A DNA stretch of 64,000 bases from Microtetraspora glauca (GTDB lineage Bacteria > Actinomycetota > Actinomycetes > Streptomycetales > Streptomycetaceae), in the NCBI GenBank assembly GCA_000721275.1, contig JOFO01000003.1, positions 124,001 to 188,000 on the forward strand, read 5' to 3'. Positions 11,300-19,945 of the stretch are shown piece after piece (position 1 is the first letter of the stretch; the number at the start of each line of letters is the position of its first letter). A program made the position numbers and the translations under genes. The notes under the pieces were generated by a model. It saw nothing but the letters and a program-made list of their open reading frames with translations. It searched no databases and was not told the DNA's origin.

Positions 11300-11322
11300 A
11301 CCCTACGCAGGGCCACTGACAA
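11300..11322 (-). promoter_or_regulatory. RecA-NDp/PafBC promoter of terD (perfect match)
   Basis: On the minus strand TTGTCAGTG (11322-11314), 8 nt, then TAGGGT (11305-11300). Every specified base of TTGTCRGTG-N8-TANNNT is present. The expected transcript start is about 20 nt before the terD GTG, leaving room for its ribosome site. Confidence 0.75.
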
Positions 11323-11330
11323 CGTGCCGT

Positions 11331-11375
11331 GGGCGGCCCGGTTTTGTGTCGGTCTTGCAACACACAGGGCCGCCC
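11331..11375 (-). terminator. Terminator of uvrB
   Basis: A 9-bp outer stem (11331-11339 with 11367-11375, GGGCGGCCC/GGGCCGCCC) encloses a nested TGTGT/ACACA stem. It begins 5 nt past the uvrB stop and insulates the terD promoter just downstream. Confidence 0.7.
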
Positions 11376-11380
11376 CCGTT

Positions 11381-13528
11381 TCACGCCAGTCCCGCCTCCT
11401 TCATCTGACGCAGCTCCTTCTTGAGTTCGGCGACCTCGTCGCGCAGCCGGGCGGCCACCTCGAACTGGAGCTCCGCGGCGGCGGCGCGCATCCGCTCGGT
11501 CATCTCCTCGATGACCCCGGCGAGTTCGGCGGCGGGCCGGTCGCCCAGCTCCAGCGCCGCACCGCCCTTGGCGCCGGCCTTGGCGGCCTTGCCGGCCTTC
11601 GGGGCGTGCGCGGCGAGCGAGGGCACCGGGGACTTGGCGCCCTTGCCGTCCTTCGCCTGCCGGTAGCCGGTGCCGAGCAGCTGCTCGGTGTCGACCTCCT
11701 CGCGGGCGATGGTGGCGACGATGTCGTTGATCTTCTTGCGGAGCGGCTGGGGGTCGATCCCGTGCTCCTTGTTGTAGGCGACCTGCTTCTCGCGGCGCCG
11801 GTTGGTCTCGTCGATGGCCTGCGCCATCGCCGGGGTGATGGTGTCGGCGTACATGTGGACCTGGCCCGACACGTTCCGCGCGGCGCGGCCGATGGTCTGG
11901 ATGAGGGAGGTCCCGGAGCGCAGGAAGCCCTGCTTGTCGGCGTCGAGGATGGCGACGAGGGAGACCTCGGGCAGGTCGAGGCCCTCGCGGAGCAGGTTGA
12001 TGCCGACGAGGACGTCGTACTCGCCGGAGCGCAGCTCGCGCAGCAGCTCGATGCGGCGCAGGGTGTCCACGTCGCTGTGCAGGTAGCGGACCTGGATGCC
12101 GAGCTCCAGGAAGTAGTCGGTGAGGTCCTCGGCCATCTTCTTGGTGAGGGTGGTGACGAGGACGCGCTCGTCCCGCTCGGTGCGCAGCCGGATCTCGTGG
12201 ACCAGGTCGTCGATCTGGCCCTCGGTGGGCTTGACGACGACCTCGGGGTCGACGAGGCCGGTGGGGCGGATGATCTGTTCGACGAAGCCGTCGGAGCGGG
12301 ACAGCTCGTAGGTGCCGGGGGTGGCGGAGAGGTAGACGGTCTGGCCGATCCGCTCCTGGAACTCCTCCCACTTCAGCGGGCGGTTGTCGAGCGCGGAGGG
12401 GAGCCGGAAGCCGTGGTCGACGAGGGTCCGCTTGCGGGAGGCGTCGCCCTCGTACATGGCGCCGATCTGCGGCACGGTGACGTGCGACTCGTCGATGACG
12501 AGGAGGAAGTCCTCGGGGAAGTAGTCGAGGAGGGTGTTGGGCGGGGAGCCGGGCTCGCGGCCGTCGAAGTGCATCGAGTAGTTCTCGATGCCGGAGCAGG
12601 AGCCGATCTGGCGCATCATCTCGATGTCGTAGGTGGTGCGCATGCGGAGCCGCTGGGCCTCCAGCATCTTGCCCTGCTTCTCCAGCTCCGCCAGCCGTCC
12701 CTCGAGCTCGCGCTCGATGTCGTTGACGGCCCGCTCCATGCGCTCGGGGCCGGCGACGTAGTGGCTGGCGGGGAAGACGTACAGCTGCTGGTCCTCGCTG
12801 ATGATCTCGCCGGTCAGCGGGTGGAGGGTGGAGAGCGCCTCGATCTCGTCGCCGAACATCTCGATGCGGACGGCGAGCTCCTCGTACACGGGGAAGATCT
12901 CGATGGTGTCGCCGCGGACCCGGAAGGTGCCGCGGGTGAAGGCGAGGTCGTTGCGCGTGTACTGGATGTCGACGAAGCGGCGGAGCAGCTGGTCGCGGTC
13001 GATCTCCTCGCCGACCTTGAGCGGGACCATGCGGTCCACGTACTCCTGCGGGGTGCCGAGGCCGTAGATGCAGGAGACGGAGGCGACGACGACCACGTCC
13101 CTGCGGGTGAGCAGCGAGTTGGTGGCGGAGTGGCGCAGCCGCTCGACCTCCTCGTTGATCGAGGAGTCCTTCTCGATGTAGGTGTCCGACTGGGGGACGT
13201 ACGCCTCGGGCTGGTAGTAGTCGTAGTACGAGACGAAGTACTCGACGGCGTTGTTCGGCAGGAGCTCGCGGAACTCGTTCGCCAGCTGCGCGGCCAGGGT
13301 CTTGTTCGGCGCCATCACCAGGGTGGGGCGCTGGAGCTTCTCGATCATCCAGGCCGTGGTGGCCGACTTGCCGGTGCCGGTGGCGCCGAGGAGGACGACG
13401 TCCTTCTCGCCGGCGCGGATGCGCTTGTCCAGCTCGGCGATGGCCGCGGGCTGGTCACCGCTCGGCTGGTAGGGGGAGACGACCTCGAAGGGCGCCACCG
13501 AACGTTCGATCTTGGAAACGGGCCGCAT
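11381..13528 (-). CDS. uvrB: Excinuclease ABC subunit UvrB
   Basis: Damage-verifying helicase-like subunit of nucleotide excision repair; it receives the lesion from UvrA and recruits UvrC. The 715-aa protein has Walker A GATGTGKS at residues 48-55, the damage-probing beta-hairpin ([13 protein letters not shown]), DESH (VIDESHVT), helicase motifs V and VI (QTIGRAARN), and a C-terminal UVR domain ([14 protein letters not shown]) that contacts UvrC. A Lys/Ala-rich insert lies before the UVR domain. The ATG follows a -10-like TACGGT by 6 nt with no ribosome site, so translation is probably leaderless. The promoter is of the DNA-damage RecA-NDp type, which fits the role. Confidence 0.98.
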   Translation of the reverse strand: MRPVSKIERSVAPFEVVSPYQPSGDQPAAIAELDKRIRAGEKDVVLLGATGTGKSATTAWMIEKLQRPTLVMAPNKTLAAQLANEFRELLPNNAVEYFVSYYDYYQPEAYVPQSDTYIEKDSSINEEVERLRHSATNSLLTRRDVVVVASVSCIYGLGTPQEYVDRMVPLKVGEEIDRDQLLRRFVDIQYTRNDLAFTRGTFRVRGDTIEIFPVYEELAVRIEMFGDEIEALSTLHPLTGEIISEDQQLYVFPASHYVAGPERMERAVNDIERELEGRLAELEKQGKMLEAQRLRMRTTYDIEMMRQIGSCSGIENYSMHFDGREPGSPPNTLLDYFPEDFLLVIDESHVTVPQIGAMYEGDASRKRTLVDHGFRLPSALDNRPLKWEEFQERIGQTVYLSATPGTYELSRSDGFVEQIIRPTGLVDPEVVVKPTEGQIDDLVHEIRLRTERDERVLVTTLTKKMAEDLTDYFLELGIQVRYLHSDVDTLRRIELLRELRSGEYDVLVGINLLREGLDLPEVSLVAILDADKQGFLRSGTSLIQTIGRAARNVSGQVHMYADTITPAMAQAIDETNRRREKQVAYNKEHGIDPQPLRKKINDIVATIAREEVDTEQLLGTGYRQAKDGKGAKSPVPSLAAHAPKAGKAAKAGAKGGAALELGDRPAAELAGVIEEMTERMRAAAAELQFEVAARLRDEVAELKKELRQMKEAGLA

Positions 13529-13534
13529 GCCACC

Positions 13535-13557
13535 ACCGTACGACCCGGCACCGACAG
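13535..13557 (-). promoter_or_regulatory. RecA-NDp/PafBC-like promoter of uvrB
   Basis: On the minus strand CTGTCGGTG (13557-13549), 8 nt, then TACGGT (13540-13535), 6 nt before the ATG. It matches 8 of 9 upstream bases and the whole -10. Confidence 0.68.
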
Positions 13558-13600
13558 TCGGGGGGTGATCGCCGCACGGCCGGGGCGCGGCGGTCCGGTG

Positions 13601-14497
13601 TCACCAGTCCTCGGAGCGGTGTCCGCCGCGCGCGGCGGACCGGCGGGAGCCGCGGCCGGCGGGGCGGGCGGTCCAGTTCGCGGGCTCGCCGTAGCCGGGG
13701 ACGTACCGGGGCGCGGGGACGCCGGGGCGGTACGGGGAGCGGGCGGGGGCGCGCTGCCAGTCGGGGTCGCCCATGACGAGCAGCGGGTCGAACATGACGA
13801 CGACGGCGGCCAGGATGAGGAAGACGGCGGGGCCGATCAGCATGGGCAGCAGCAGCGAGCCGGCGGTGGCGGCGCTGCCCGCGGCGGGCGCGGCGTGCAG
13901 GTGGACGGTGACGGCCGCCATGGCGGTGTAGTGCATGCCGCTGACGGCGACGCCCATGACGAGGCTGGCCCCGAGGCTGGCGAGGAAGCCGTGGACGGAG
14001 ACCGCCGCCCAGAGGGCGGTGGTGGCGGCGACCACGGCGATGACCACGGAGAGGGCGACGGTGAGGGTGTCGTACTCGATCCGTCCGGGCAGCCGCATCC
14101 CGGCCATCCCGAGGTAGTGCATGGTGGCCACGCCGAGGCCGGTGATGGTGCCGCCGGTGACGAGGGTGAGCGCCGTGGCGCCCCGGTAGCCGACGATGAA
14201 GATGCCGATGCCGACCATGACGACGGCGACGCCGAGGCTGGCGAAGGTGATCGGCCGGTCGTAGTCGATCGGCGCCTGCCGGACCGAGAAGCCCATCATG
14301 GCGATGAAGTGCATGGTCCAGATGCCGGTGCCGATGGAGGTGGAGCCGAGCGCGAGCCAGCCGGCCTTGAAGGACTCCTGGTGGCGCAGCGAGCGGGTCG
14401 TGCATCTCAGCCCCAGGGCGCCGCCGAGGCAGGCCATGAGGAAGGCCGCCACCGGCGTGACGATCCCGTAGCTGAATCCGTCGACCGTGCCCTGCAT
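13601..14497 (-). CDS. MHYT-domain integral membrane sensor-like protein
   Basis: A 298-aa membrane protein with seven predicted hydrophobic segments and three MHYT-type motifs: MHFIAM (near residue 62), MHYLGM (near 127) and MHYTAM (near 190). The repeated Met/His residues are proposed to bind copper or sense O2, CO or NO at the membrane. No GGDEF, EAL or kinase output domain follows; the C-terminal 60 residues are Arg/Pro/Gly-rich and probably cytoplasmic. The ATG at 14497 is 9 nt after GGGAGGG; a GTG 18 nt upstream lies inside that ribosome site and is rejected. Its promoter region holds a GGTACC-centred imperfect palindrome (around 14548-14569) of unknown use. Confidence 0.9.
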   Translation of the reverse strand: MQGTVDGFSYGIVTPVAAFLMACLGGALGLRCTTRSLRHQESFKAGWLALGSTSIGTGIWTMHFIAMMGFSVRQAPIDYDRPITFASLGVAVVMVGIGIFIVGYRGATALTLVTGGTITGLGVATMHYLGMAGMRLPGRIEYDTLTVALSVVIAVVAATTALWAAVSVHGFLASLGASLVMGVAVSGMHYTAMAAVTVHLHAAPAAGSAATAGSLLLPMLIGPAVFLILAAVVVMFDPLLVMGDPDWQRAPARSPYRPGVPAPRYVPGYGEPANWTARPAGRGSRRSAARGGHRSEDW

Positions 14498-14739
14498 GAG
14501 CGTGTGCCCTCCCACCCCTGGCGCATGGACGTCCGAAAACAGTCGGTACCGCTGAGTAGTGCTACCGGGGCGAGATTATGGCCCGTCGGGGGTTCGGTGA
14601 GCACCTGACCGGGGATTTTCCGGTCGTGAGACCGGAGCGAGACCGGTCCGTGACCTGCGGAGGGGGGAGCGCCGCCGGTTCGCCGCCGATCGGCGGTTCT
14701 GGCCGGAGGTCGTCGGTGGCGGCTCCGCGCGGGGCGGGG

Positions 14740-14762
14740 CTGTCGGTGCCGGGCCGTACGGT
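14740..14762 (+). promoter_or_regulatory. RecA-NDp/PafBC-like promoter of ogt
   Basis: CTGTCGGTG (14740-14748), 8 nt, then TACGGT (14757-14762), 6 nt before the ATG at 14769. The 9-mer and the -10 are identical to those of uvrB. Confidence 0.68.
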
Positions 14763-14768
14763 GAGGGC

Positions 14769-15323
14769 ATGGAGATCGAGGACGGGGCGCGGGGCGTCAC
14801 CGCCGAGTGGACGGTGGTGGGGAGCGGGATCGGGCCGCTCTTCCTGGCGGCGACCGGGCGGGGGCTCGTGCAGGTCGGGTTCCACGCGGAGGACGCGCGC
14901 CGGGAGCGGATGGCGGCGCGGCTCGCCGGGCAGCTGGGCGCCGTGGCCGTCGAGTGCGCCACGGGGCTGCTGGCGGAGCCGGTGCGGCAGCTGGAGCGGT
15001 ACTTCGCGGGCGGGCTGCGGGCGTTCGACCTGCCGCTGGACTGGTCGCTGGCGACCGGCTTCAACCGCCAGGTGCTGCGCGAGCTGGCGGCCGGGGTGCC
15101 GTACGGGACGGTGGTCGGGTACGGGGAGCTGGCGCGGCGCGTCGGGCAGCCGGCGGCGGCGCAGGCGGTGGGCGCGGCCATGGGCGCCAATCCGCTGCCG
15201 GTGGTGGTGCCGTGCCACCGCGTGGTGGAGAGCGCCGGCGGCCTCGGGGGGTTCGGCGGCGGGCTGGAGACGAAGCGGAGACTCCTGGCGCTGGAGGGCG
15301 TGCTGCCGGAGCCGCTGTTCTGA
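14769..15323 (+). CDS. ogt: Methylated-DNA-protein cysteine S-methyltransferase
   Basis: Suicide repair enzyme that moves the alkyl group from O6-alkylguanine to its own cysteine. The 184-aa protein has the active-site motif PCHRV with C149, the winged-helix segment (VPYGTVVGYGELA) and the asparagine hinge (GANPLP). There is no N-terminal Ada DNA-binding domain, so it is the stand-alone Ogt/AGT type. The ATG is leaderless, 6 nt after TACGGT. The final codons (LPEPLF, TGA) form the first unit of a 33-bp tandem repeat that continues past the stop. Confidence 0.95.
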   Translation: MEIEDGARGVTAEWTVVGSGIGPLFLAATGRGLVQVGFHAEDARRERMAARLAGQLGAVAVECATGLLAEPVRQLERYFAGGLRAFDLPLDWSLATGFNRQVLRELAAGVPYGTVVGYGELARRVGQPAAAQAVGAAMGANPLPVVVPCHRVVESAGGLGGFGGGLETKRRLLALEGVLPEPLF

Positions 15324-15399
15324 CCCGGGGGCATGCTGCCGGAGCCGCTGTTCTGATCCGGGGGCGTGCTGCCGGAGCCGCTGTACTGACCCGGGGGCG
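15301..15399 (+). repeat. 33-bp tandem repeat, three copies, at the 3' end of ogt
   Basis: Units at 15301-15333, 15334-15366 and 15367-15399, each beginning TGCTGCCGGAGCCGCTGT. The first unit contains the last codons and stop of ogt; units 2 and 3 each carry one to three changes but keep a TGA in the same place. It looks like a recent tandem duplication of the gene's end. Confidence 0.95.
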
Positions 15400-15434
15400 T
15401 TCCCCTCGGCCGGAGGGACTGGCACACTCCGGTA

Positions 15435-16733
15435 GTGACCAAAACGCCCGACACCCCTGACATCGCCGCCGGCGGGATATCCGTCACGCCCGACGCCGTC
15501 GCCCTCCCGGAGCTGCGCCGCCGGGTCCAGGCGGTGCTCGTCGTCACCCAGATCCTCGGCGGGCTCGGGATCGCGACCGGTGTGGCGCTCGCCGCCGTCC
15601 TCGCCACCGAGGTGAGCGGTACGGACGCGCTGGCCGGGCTCGCCTCGACGGCCACGGTGGCCGGGCCCGCGCTGCTCGCGATGCCGCTGGCGGCGCTGAT
15701 GGCGCGCCGGGGCCGGCGGGCCGGTCTGGTGCTGGCCTATCTGCTGGGCGCGCTGGGGGCCGCGGTCGCGGTGCTGGGCGCGGTCGTGGGCAGTTTCGCG
15801 GTGCTGCTGGCGGGCCTGGTGGGCTTCGGGGCGGGGTCCTCGGCCAATCTGGCGGCCCGGTTCGCCGCCGCCGACCTGGCGGAGCCGGACCGGCGGGCAC
15901 GGGCCATCTCGACGGTGGTGTGGGCGACGACGATCGGCGCGGTCCTGGGGCCGAACATCGCCGCGCCGGCCGGGCGCAGCGTCTCCGGTCTGGGCATCCC
16001 GGTGGCGGCGGGCCCGTTCCTGTGGGCCGCGGTGGTATTCGTGGTCTCGGCGCTGGTGGTGGCGGTGCTGCTGCGGCCCGATCCGCTGCTGACGGCGCGG
16101 GCGCTGGCCGCGGCGGACGAGGGCGCGACGGCGGACCTGCCGGAGAACCGGTCGCTGCGGGCCGGACTGCGCGCGGTGGGCGCGTCGCCGCAGGCGCGGA
16201 TCGCCCTGGTCACGGTGGCCGCTTCGCAGACGGTGATGGTGTCGATCATGTCGATGACGCCGGTGGCCCTCACCCACCACGGGGCCGGGATCGAGCTGAT
16301 CGGCCTGGTCATCAGCGTGCACATCGCGGGCATGTACGCGTTCTCGCCGGTCATGGGCTGGCTCGCGGACCGGCTGGGCCGTCTGTCGGTGATCGGTCTC
16401 GCGGTCGGTCTGCTGGCGCTCGCGGCACTGCTGGCCGGGACGGCGGGGGCGAGCCACACCCGGGTCGCGGTCGGTCTGTTCGTCCTGGGCCTGGGGTGGT
16501 CGGCCGGTCTGGTGGCGGGCTCCGCGCTGCTGACGGACTCGGTGCCGCAGGCGGCGCGCGCCGCCGTCCAGGGCCTGTCGGACACGGTGATGAACACGGC
16601 GGCGGGCCTCGGCGGCCTGGCGGCCGGTGTGATCGTCTCCCAGGCGGGCTACGGGCCGCTCAACGCGCTCGCGGCCTGTCTGCTGCTGCCGGTGGGCGCC
16701 CTGGCCCTGCGGGGCGTGCTCCGCAGGGCCTGA
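15435..16733 (+). CDS. MFS transporter (drug-efflux-like)
   Basis: A 432-aa integral membrane protein with about 12 hydrophobic segments after a 35-residue N-terminal tail. It lacks a strong GRLGDRxGRR signature but has MARRGRRAG in loop 2-3 and GWLADRLGRLS in loop 8-9, as in DHA-type exporters. Substrate unknown. The GTG at 15435 has no ribosome site and follows CACACT by 6 nt, so it is probably leaderless. It begins 36 bp after the ogt repeat array and converges with the cupin gene. Confidence 0.88.
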   Translation: MTKTPDTPDIAAGGISVTPDAVALPELRRRVQAVLVVTQILGGLGIATGVALAAVLATEVSGTDALAGLASTATVAGPALLAMPLAALMARRGRRAGLVLAYLLGALGAAVAVLGAVVGSFAVLLAGLVGFGAGSSANLAARFAAADLAEPDRRARAISTVVWATTIGAVLGPNIAAPAGRSVSGLGIPVAAGPFLWAAVVFVVSALVVAVLLRPDPLLTARALAAADEGATADLPENRSLRAGLRAVGASPQARIALVTVAASQTVMVSIMSMTPVALTHHGAGIELIGLVISVHIAGMYAFSPVMGWLADRLGRLSVIGLAVGLLALAALLAGTAGASHTRVAVGLFVLGLGWSAGLVAGSALLTDSVPQAARAAVQGLSDTVMNTAAGLGGLAAGVIVSQAGYGPLNALAACLLLPVGALALRGVLRRA

Positions 16734-16744
16734 GCCGAGGCCGG

Positions 16745-17104
16745 TCAGGGCAAGGTGATGTGGTACGCCTTGCGCAGGGTCTCGTGGACGGTCCAGGTGG
16801 TCCGGTCGCCCTCGCGCAGGACGCAGGCGTCGCCGGGCCCGATCTCCAGGGTGGCGCCGCCCTCGACGGCGACGGTGGCCCGGCCGCTGACGACGACGAA
16901 GAGCTCGTTCGCCTCGGTGTCGGTGACGACGCCGGGGGTGATCTGCCAGATGCCGCGCAGCTGCTTGCCGTCGGCGGACTCCCACAGCACCTTGCCGGTC
17001 ACCTCGGGGGTGCCGGACACGATCTGGCCGGGGTCGAGCGGCTCGTGCTCGAGCTCGGCGTCGGGGATGTGGACGGCGAAGGAGGGCAGGTCGTGTGTCG
17101 TCAT
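16745..17104 (-). CDS. Cupin-domain protein
   Basis: A 119-aa single-domain cupin. The second conserved cupin motif is visible (GDACVLREGDRTTWTVHETLRK), as is the first region (ELFVVVSGRATVAVEGG), but several metal-ligand histidines are missing, so it may not bind metal as a classical dioxygenase would. It resembles the ethanolamine-utilisation-type or (S)-ureidoglycine-like small cupins of unknown role. The ATG at 17104 follows TACAGT by 8 nt with no ribosome site and is probably leaderless. The gene ends 11 bp from the MFS gene with no room for a full terminator. Confidence 0.85.
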   Translation of the reverse strand: MTTHDLPSFAVHIPDAELEHEPLDPGQIVSGTPEVTGKVLWESADGKQLRGIWQITPGVVTDTEANELFVVVSGRATVAVEGGATLEIGPGDACVLREGDRTTWTVHETLRKAYHITLP

Positions 17105-17391
17105 GGGCGGTGACTGTAGCGGGGCTCGCACGCGGCCCGGGACACCGGGACTACGGAACGATTCCCTCCGTTCACGGCTCTGACCAGGGACGTTGCTCCC
17201 CCGGGCTGCGGACGACGGATTCCGCAGCGGGCTCCCGCCCGCCGCCCGGGCGGGGTGCGCGGCGGAGCGGCACCGCCGGCCGGACGTCCGGGAACCGAAT
17301 CCGTACCCCACTCGCACCCCCGTGCGAAAGGGGGGTGGCGGGAGCTCGCCAGAGGTGTTTGCGGGGTGCGTGGGCGGCCCAGACATGGACC

Positions 17392-18312
17392 ATGACCACG
17401 ACCACACTGGTGTCCGAAGAGGTACGGGACGCGCTCCGCGAGGGCCGGCCCGTCGTCGCCCTCGAATCGACGATCATCGCCCACGGCCTGCCGCGCCCGC
17501 GGAACCTGGCGGTGGCCGTGGAGCTGGAGGAGTCGGTACGGGACCGGGGCGCCGTGCCCGCCACCATCGCCGTGCTCGACGGGGTCGCCCGGATCGGCCT
17601 CGACCGGGCAGGGCTGACCCGGATCGCGGAGGACCCGTCGGTGCGCAAGCTCGGCCACCGGGACCTCGCGCCCGCGCTCGCCACCGGCGCCACCGGGGCG
17701 ACCACCGTCTCGGCGACGGCCCGGCTCGCGGACGCGGCGGGCATACGGGTCTTCGCCACCGGCGGGCTCGGCGGCGTGCACCGCGAGTGGCGCGAGACCC
17801 AGGACGAGTCCGCCGACCTGCGGCTGCTCGCCGAGGTGGGCGTCACCGTGGTGTGCGCGGGCGTGAAGTCGATCCTCGACGTGCCGGCGACGCTCCAGCG
17901 CCTGGAGACCCTGGGCGTCACCGTCGCCGGGTACGGCACGGAGACCTTCCCCGGCTTCTACCTCTCGTCCTCCGGGGAGCCGGTCGACTGGACGCTGCGC
18001 AGCCCGGCGGAGGTCGCCGCCGTCATACGGGCGCGGGAGGCGCTGGGCCGGCCCTGGTCGGCGCTGATCGTGGCCAACCCGGTGCCGGAGTCGGAGCAAC
18101 TGGACCCGGCACTGCACGACCGGGTGCTCGCGCAGGGACTCGCCGCGCTGAAGGAGAAGGGCATCACCGGGCAGGCGGTGACGCCGTTCCTGCTGGAGTA
18201 CCTGACCACCCACACGGACGGCGCGTCCCTGGAGGCCAACCTGGCGGCGGTACGGGGCAATGTGCGGCTCGCGGCGGAGATCGCGGGGGCGTACGCCGCG
18301 GGCGAGCGGTGA
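17392..18312 (+). CDS. psuG: Pseudouridine-5'-phosphate glycosidase
   Basis: Cleaves the C-C glycosidic bond of pseudouridine 5'-phosphate to uracil and ribose 5-phosphate. The 306-aa protein has the family signature ALESTIIAHGLPRPRN (residues 23-38), a Gly-rich TGATGATTVSAT stretch and CAGVKSILD, whose K159 corresponds to the lysine that forms the Schiff base with ribose in E. coli PsuG. ATG 17392 is chosen because homologues start just before the conserved SEEV; no good ribosome site is present. It overlaps the downstream kinase by 4 nt (GTGA), so the two are translationally coupled and form a psuG-psuK pathway for pseudouridine from RNA turnover. Confidence 0.93.
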   Translation: MTTTTLVSEEVRDALREGRPVVALESTIIAHGLPRPRNLAVAVELEESVRDRGAVPATIAVLDGVARIGLDRAGLTRIAEDPSVRKLGHRDLAPALATGATGATTVSATARLADAAGIRVFATGGLGGVHREWRETQDESADLRLLAEVGVTVVCAGVKSILDVPATLQRLETLGVTVAGYGTETFPGFYLSSSGEPVDWTLRSPAEVAAVIRAREALGRPWSALIVANPVPESEQLDPALHDRVLAQGLAALKEKGITGQAVTPFLLEYLTTHTDGASLEANLAAVRGNVRLAAEIAGAYAAGER

Positions 18313-19235
18313 CGGACGCCGGGGAGCGGCGGCGGGACGGGGCGCTGCTGGTCATCGGGGACGTCGTCACGGACGTGGTGGCCCGGCACCGGACCCCGCT
18401 CGCGCCGGCGACGGACACGGCGGCCTCGATCCGCACCCTGCCGGGCGGAGCGGGGGCCAACGCCGCCTGCTGGGCGGCGCGTTCGGGGCTCCGGGAGGTT
18501 CGGCTCCTCGGCCGGGTCGGCGGCGACGCGGCCGCCTGGCACGAGCGGGCGCTGGTCGCGGCCGGTGTCCGCCCGCTGCTGATACCCGACCCGGAGGCGC
18601 CCACGGCGACCGTGATCGCCCTGGTCGACGAGGCCGCCGAGCGGACCTTCCTGACGGACAGCGGCGCCGTGCTCCGCCTCTGCCCCGCCGACTGGTCCCC
18701 CGGACTCCTCGACGGCGTGGCGGCGGTCCACCTCTCCGGCTACCTCTTCTTCGCCCCGTCGAGCCGGGCGGCGGCGCTCCTCGCCCTGCGGGACGCCCGG
18801 GCGGCCGGGCGACCGGTGAGCGTGGACCCGGCCTCGGCCGGCTTCCTGGCGGAGCTGGGCCCGGAGCGGTTCCTCGCGGCCGTGGCGGACGCCTCCGTGC
18901 TGCTGCCCAACGCCGACGAGGCCCGGCTGCTCACCGGCGCGGCGGACGCGGAGACGGCGGCGCGGCGGCTGAGCCGCCGGGTGCCGCTGGTCGTGGTGAC
19001 GCTGGGCGCGGCCGGCGCGCTGGTCGCCGAGGCCGGGGCGGTCACGGCGCGGGTGGCGGCCCCGCCCGTGCCACCGGAGCGGAGGGTGGACTCGACGGGC
19101 GCGGGCGACGCGTTCACCGGCGCGTTCCTCGCCGCGCGGCTCGCGGGCGCCGATCCGGCGGAGGCGGCCCGGGCGGGGTGCGCGGCCGGCGCCGAGGCCG
19201 TCACGCTCGTCGGCGGCCGGCCGCCGTCAGTCTGA
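18309..19235 (+). CDS. PfkB-family carbohydrate kinase, probable pseudouridine kinase
   Basis: A 308-aa ribokinase-fold kinase. Substrate-side PfkB motif GGAGANAACWAARSG lies at about residues 46-60, and the C-terminal signature DSTGAGDAFTGAF (about 264-276) carries the catalytic Asp. The GTG start at 18309 overlaps the psuG stop by 4 nt. The tight coupling to psuG suggests it phosphorylates pseudouridine to pseudouridine 5'-phosphate (PsuK role); sequence alone would allow ribokinase or adenosine kinase activity. Its 3' end overlaps the convergent uridine-kinase-like gene by 9 bp. Confidence 0.88.
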   Translation: MTDAGERRRDGALLVIGDVVTDVVARHRTPLAPATDTAASIRTLPGGAGANAACWAARSGLREVRLLGRVGGDAAAWHERALVAAGVRPLLIPDPEAPTATVIALVDEAAERTFLTDSGAVLRLCPADWSPGLLDGVAAVHLSGYLFFAPSSRAAALLALRDARAAGRPVSVDPASAGFLAELGPERFLAAVADASVLLPNADEARLLTGAADAETAARRLSRRVPLVVVTLGAAGALVAEAGAVTARVAAPPVPPERRVDSTGAGDAFTGAFLAARLAGADPAEAARAGCAAGAEAVTLVGGRPPSV

Positions 19236-19874
19236 GCCCAGCGCGCCGAGCCCGGTCCACGCCGGGTGCCGCGGGTCGTCGGCCCGGACGACGACGTCGG
19301 CGGTCCCCACCGGGTCGGCCTCCGTCTCGTACCGGGCGAACGCGGGCAGCGTCCAGGACTCCTCGGCGCGCCGGGCGAGGGCGGCGGGCGACAGCCGCAG
19401 ATGGACGCTCAGGTCGAACGGGAACCAGTGGCCGAGGAGGAACGGACCGTGCAGCAGCAGGACGCCGCCGGGAGGCAACGTCACATAGGGGCTGCGGGTC
19501 GCCCGGTCCTTCACCGGGTCCCACAGGTCGGGCAGGATCCGCCCGTCGCCGCCGGGCTCCAGCGGGGTGAAGACCTCCCGCCACAGGGCGCCGGTGTCGG
19601 TCCAGCCCTCGTAGTACGCGTCGGGGTCCCGCCTGCCGTGCTCGAACCGCAGCGACGCGGGCCGCAGGAACCCCCCGGTCCCCACGACGCACACCGGACG
19701 CCCGCGGTCCCGCAGCTGCTCCGCGAGCAGCCCGGCCAGCTCCTCGCCGCCCGCGGCGGGGGCGCCGTCCACGGCGACCTTCAGCCGCTCGCCGCCGTCG
19801 CCTGGCGCGAGCCGGTCCACGTGCCGCGCCAGCCGCCCGGCCATCCGGCCCCAGGTGATCGCCTCGTATCGCAT
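19227..19874 (-). CDS. Uridine-kinase-like protein with a degraded P-loop
   Basis: A 215-aa protein of the uridine/nucleoside kinase-like family, seen in VAVDGAP at residues 33-39, a middle TGGFLRPASLRFEHGRRDPDAYYEGW segment and a late RLSPAALARRAEESW. The P-loop reads GAPAAGGE (37-44), so the catalytic Lys and Ser/Thr of GxxxxGK[ST] are replaced by Gly and Glu; the usual streptomycete form is GxxxAGKTT. It may no longer phosphorylate anything. The ATG at 19874 follows CAGAAT by 7 nt (leaderless); an ATG 9 nt upstream lies inside that -10 and is rejected. It converges on the pseudouridine kinase with a 9-bp overlap, hinting at a nucleoside theme. Confidence 0.78.
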   Translation of the reverse strand: MRYEAITWGRMAGRLARHVDRLAPGDGGERLKVAVDGAPAAGGEELAGLLAEQLRDRGRPVCVVGTGGFLRPASLRFEHGRRDPDAYYEGWTDTGALWREVFTPLEPGGDGRILPDLWDPVKDRATRSPYVTLPPGGVLLLHGPFLLGHWFPFDLSVHLRLSPAALARRAEESWTLPAFARYETEADPVGTADVVVRADDPRHPAWTGLGALGSD

Positions 19875-19905
19875 CCGCCCCATTCTGCCCCGCGCCCGCT
19901 CCGGC

Positions 19906-19938
19906 TTGACCTTGACACCGGCGTCAACGTTCCAGCAT
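19906..19938 (+). promoter_or_regulatory. MerR-type promoter/operator of the SDR gene
   Basis: TTGACC (19906-19911) is followed by a dyad TTGACACCGGCGTCAA (19912-19927, arms TTGAC/GTCAA) and a -10-like CAGCAT (19933-19938). The dyad fills an over-long spacer of about 21 bp, the arrangement MerR activators act on. The ATG lies 7 nt after the -10, so the message is leaderless. The MerR gene is downstream in the same operon. Confidence 0.6.
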
Positions 19939-19945
19939 CGGCTCC

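Noticed and set aside
13495..13506. GAACGTTC in the start of uvrB as an SOS box
   Set aside because: It has no 4-nt spacer between GAAC and GTTC and lies within codons 8-12.
16382..16404. CTGTCGGTG inside the MFS gene as an eighth damage promoter
   Set aside because: No TANNNT at the right spacing, and it lies within coding sequence far from any start.
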